Source of the DNA: a bacterium
GTDB taxonomy: Bacteria; CG03
DNA: 6,232 nucleotides
Direction: 5' to 3'
Assembly: GCA_013791675.1 (NCBI GenBank)
Contig: VMTI01000165.1
Coordinates: 1 to 6,232 of the forward strand
A model generated the notes under the pieces. That model ran no database searches and was not told where the DNA came from. It saw only the letters and a list, made by a program, of their open reading frames with translations. Each line of letters opens with the position of its first letter. Positions within the stretch are counted from its first letter, which is position 1. The translations under genes and the position numbers were made by a program. Shown here piece after piece: positions 6,015 through 6,232 of this stretch.

Positions 6015-6232
6015 ATGCTTGCCCCGAAAAAAGTTAAATACAGAAAGATGCAGAAAGGCCGCATCCGCGGCGTGGCGACGCGCGCGGTAGGTGTATCATT
6101 CGGAGAATGGGGACTGAAATCTTTGGAAGCCAAGCAGATAACAGCCAGGCAGATAGAGGCCTGCAGGATAGGATTGGTTCGAAGTGTTAGAAAAGCGGGA
6201 AAAATATGGTTAAGGCTTTTTCCCGATAAGCC
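6015..6232 (+). CDS. rplP: 50S ribosomal protein L16, N-terminal part (runs off window)
   Basis: L16 sits near the A site of the large subunit and helps position aminoacyl-tRNA. The first 72 codons are visible, of about 137 in the family. Translation gives MLAPKKVKYRKMQKGRIRGV, then VSFGEWGLKSLEAKQITARQ, IEACRIGLVRSVRKAGKIW and LRLFPDK, which follow E. coli L16 closely. The Arg hydroxylated in E. coli (R81) lies beyond the window edge. The start is six bases after rpsC. The nearest Shine-Dalgarno-like sequence, GAGG at 5997-6000, is 14 bases before the ATG, further than usual, so coupling to rpsC is likely. The expected next gene in this order is rpmC (L29). Confidence 0.96.
   Translation, partial: MLAPKKVKYRKMQKGRIRGVATRAVGVSFGEWGLKSLEAKQITARQIEACRIGLVRSVRKAGKIWLRLFPDK

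Noticed and set aside
6001..6015. Four-codon mini-ORF (MIKK) overlapping the rplP start as TAATG
   Set aside because: It is too short to judge and its nearest GAGG is directly adjacent to the ATG, so it has no usable ribosome binding site.

Overview
The window is a bacterial translation-gene cluster read entirely on the + strand. It holds the 3' part of fusA, complete tuf, rpsJ, rplC, rplD, rplW, rplB, rpsS, rplV and rpsC, and the 5' part of rplP. This is the classic end of the str operon running straight into the S10 operon, in the ancestral bacterial order. All genes are intact where visible, and I see no mobile element, CRISPR array, tRNA, rRNA or non-ribosomal gene. This is essentially an ordinary core-genome region, and I found no undescribed system in it.

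Organism: clearly Bacteria (bacterial-type L3, L4, L16, L22, S3, EF-G and EF-Tu). Base composition looks balanced by eye. ATA is a common isoleucine codon, and several genes have clear GGAGG-like ribosome binding sites. Several proteins differ from the proteobacterial and Firmicutes norm: a six-cysteine segment in the EF-Tu G domain, L2 with MNA and GGGRGR around the conserved DHPHGGG, L3 with an altered and extended N terminus, and S3 with a long Ala/Val/acidic tail. Together these suggest a less-studied phylum, perhaps Elusimicrobiota, Omnitrophota or a relative. That placement is a weak inference from memory.

Layout: bases 1-650 hold EF-G domains IV and V. Bases 651-709 are the only gap longer than about 35 bases; they carry two short possible hairpins and the strong tuf ribosome binding site. 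A good sigma70-type promoter match lies inside fusA at 474-502 and could give tuf and the genes downstream extra transcription. From tuf onward the genes are packed. Four successive junctions (rpsJ/rplC, rplC/rplD, rplD/rplW, rplW/rplB) are ATGA overlaps, rplB and rpsS abut, and the remaining gaps are 5-33 bases. No intrinsic terminator is evident between genes, so one long transcript is likely.

Function: EF-G and EF-Tu are the two GTPases that drive elongation. The remaining genes encode small-subunit proteins S10, S19 and S3 and large-subunit proteins L3, L4, L23, L2, L22 and L16. These act together in the decoding head, the mRNA entry channel, the peptidyl-transferase surroundings and the peptide exit tunnel. 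Co-transcription and overlapping starts fit the need for equal output.
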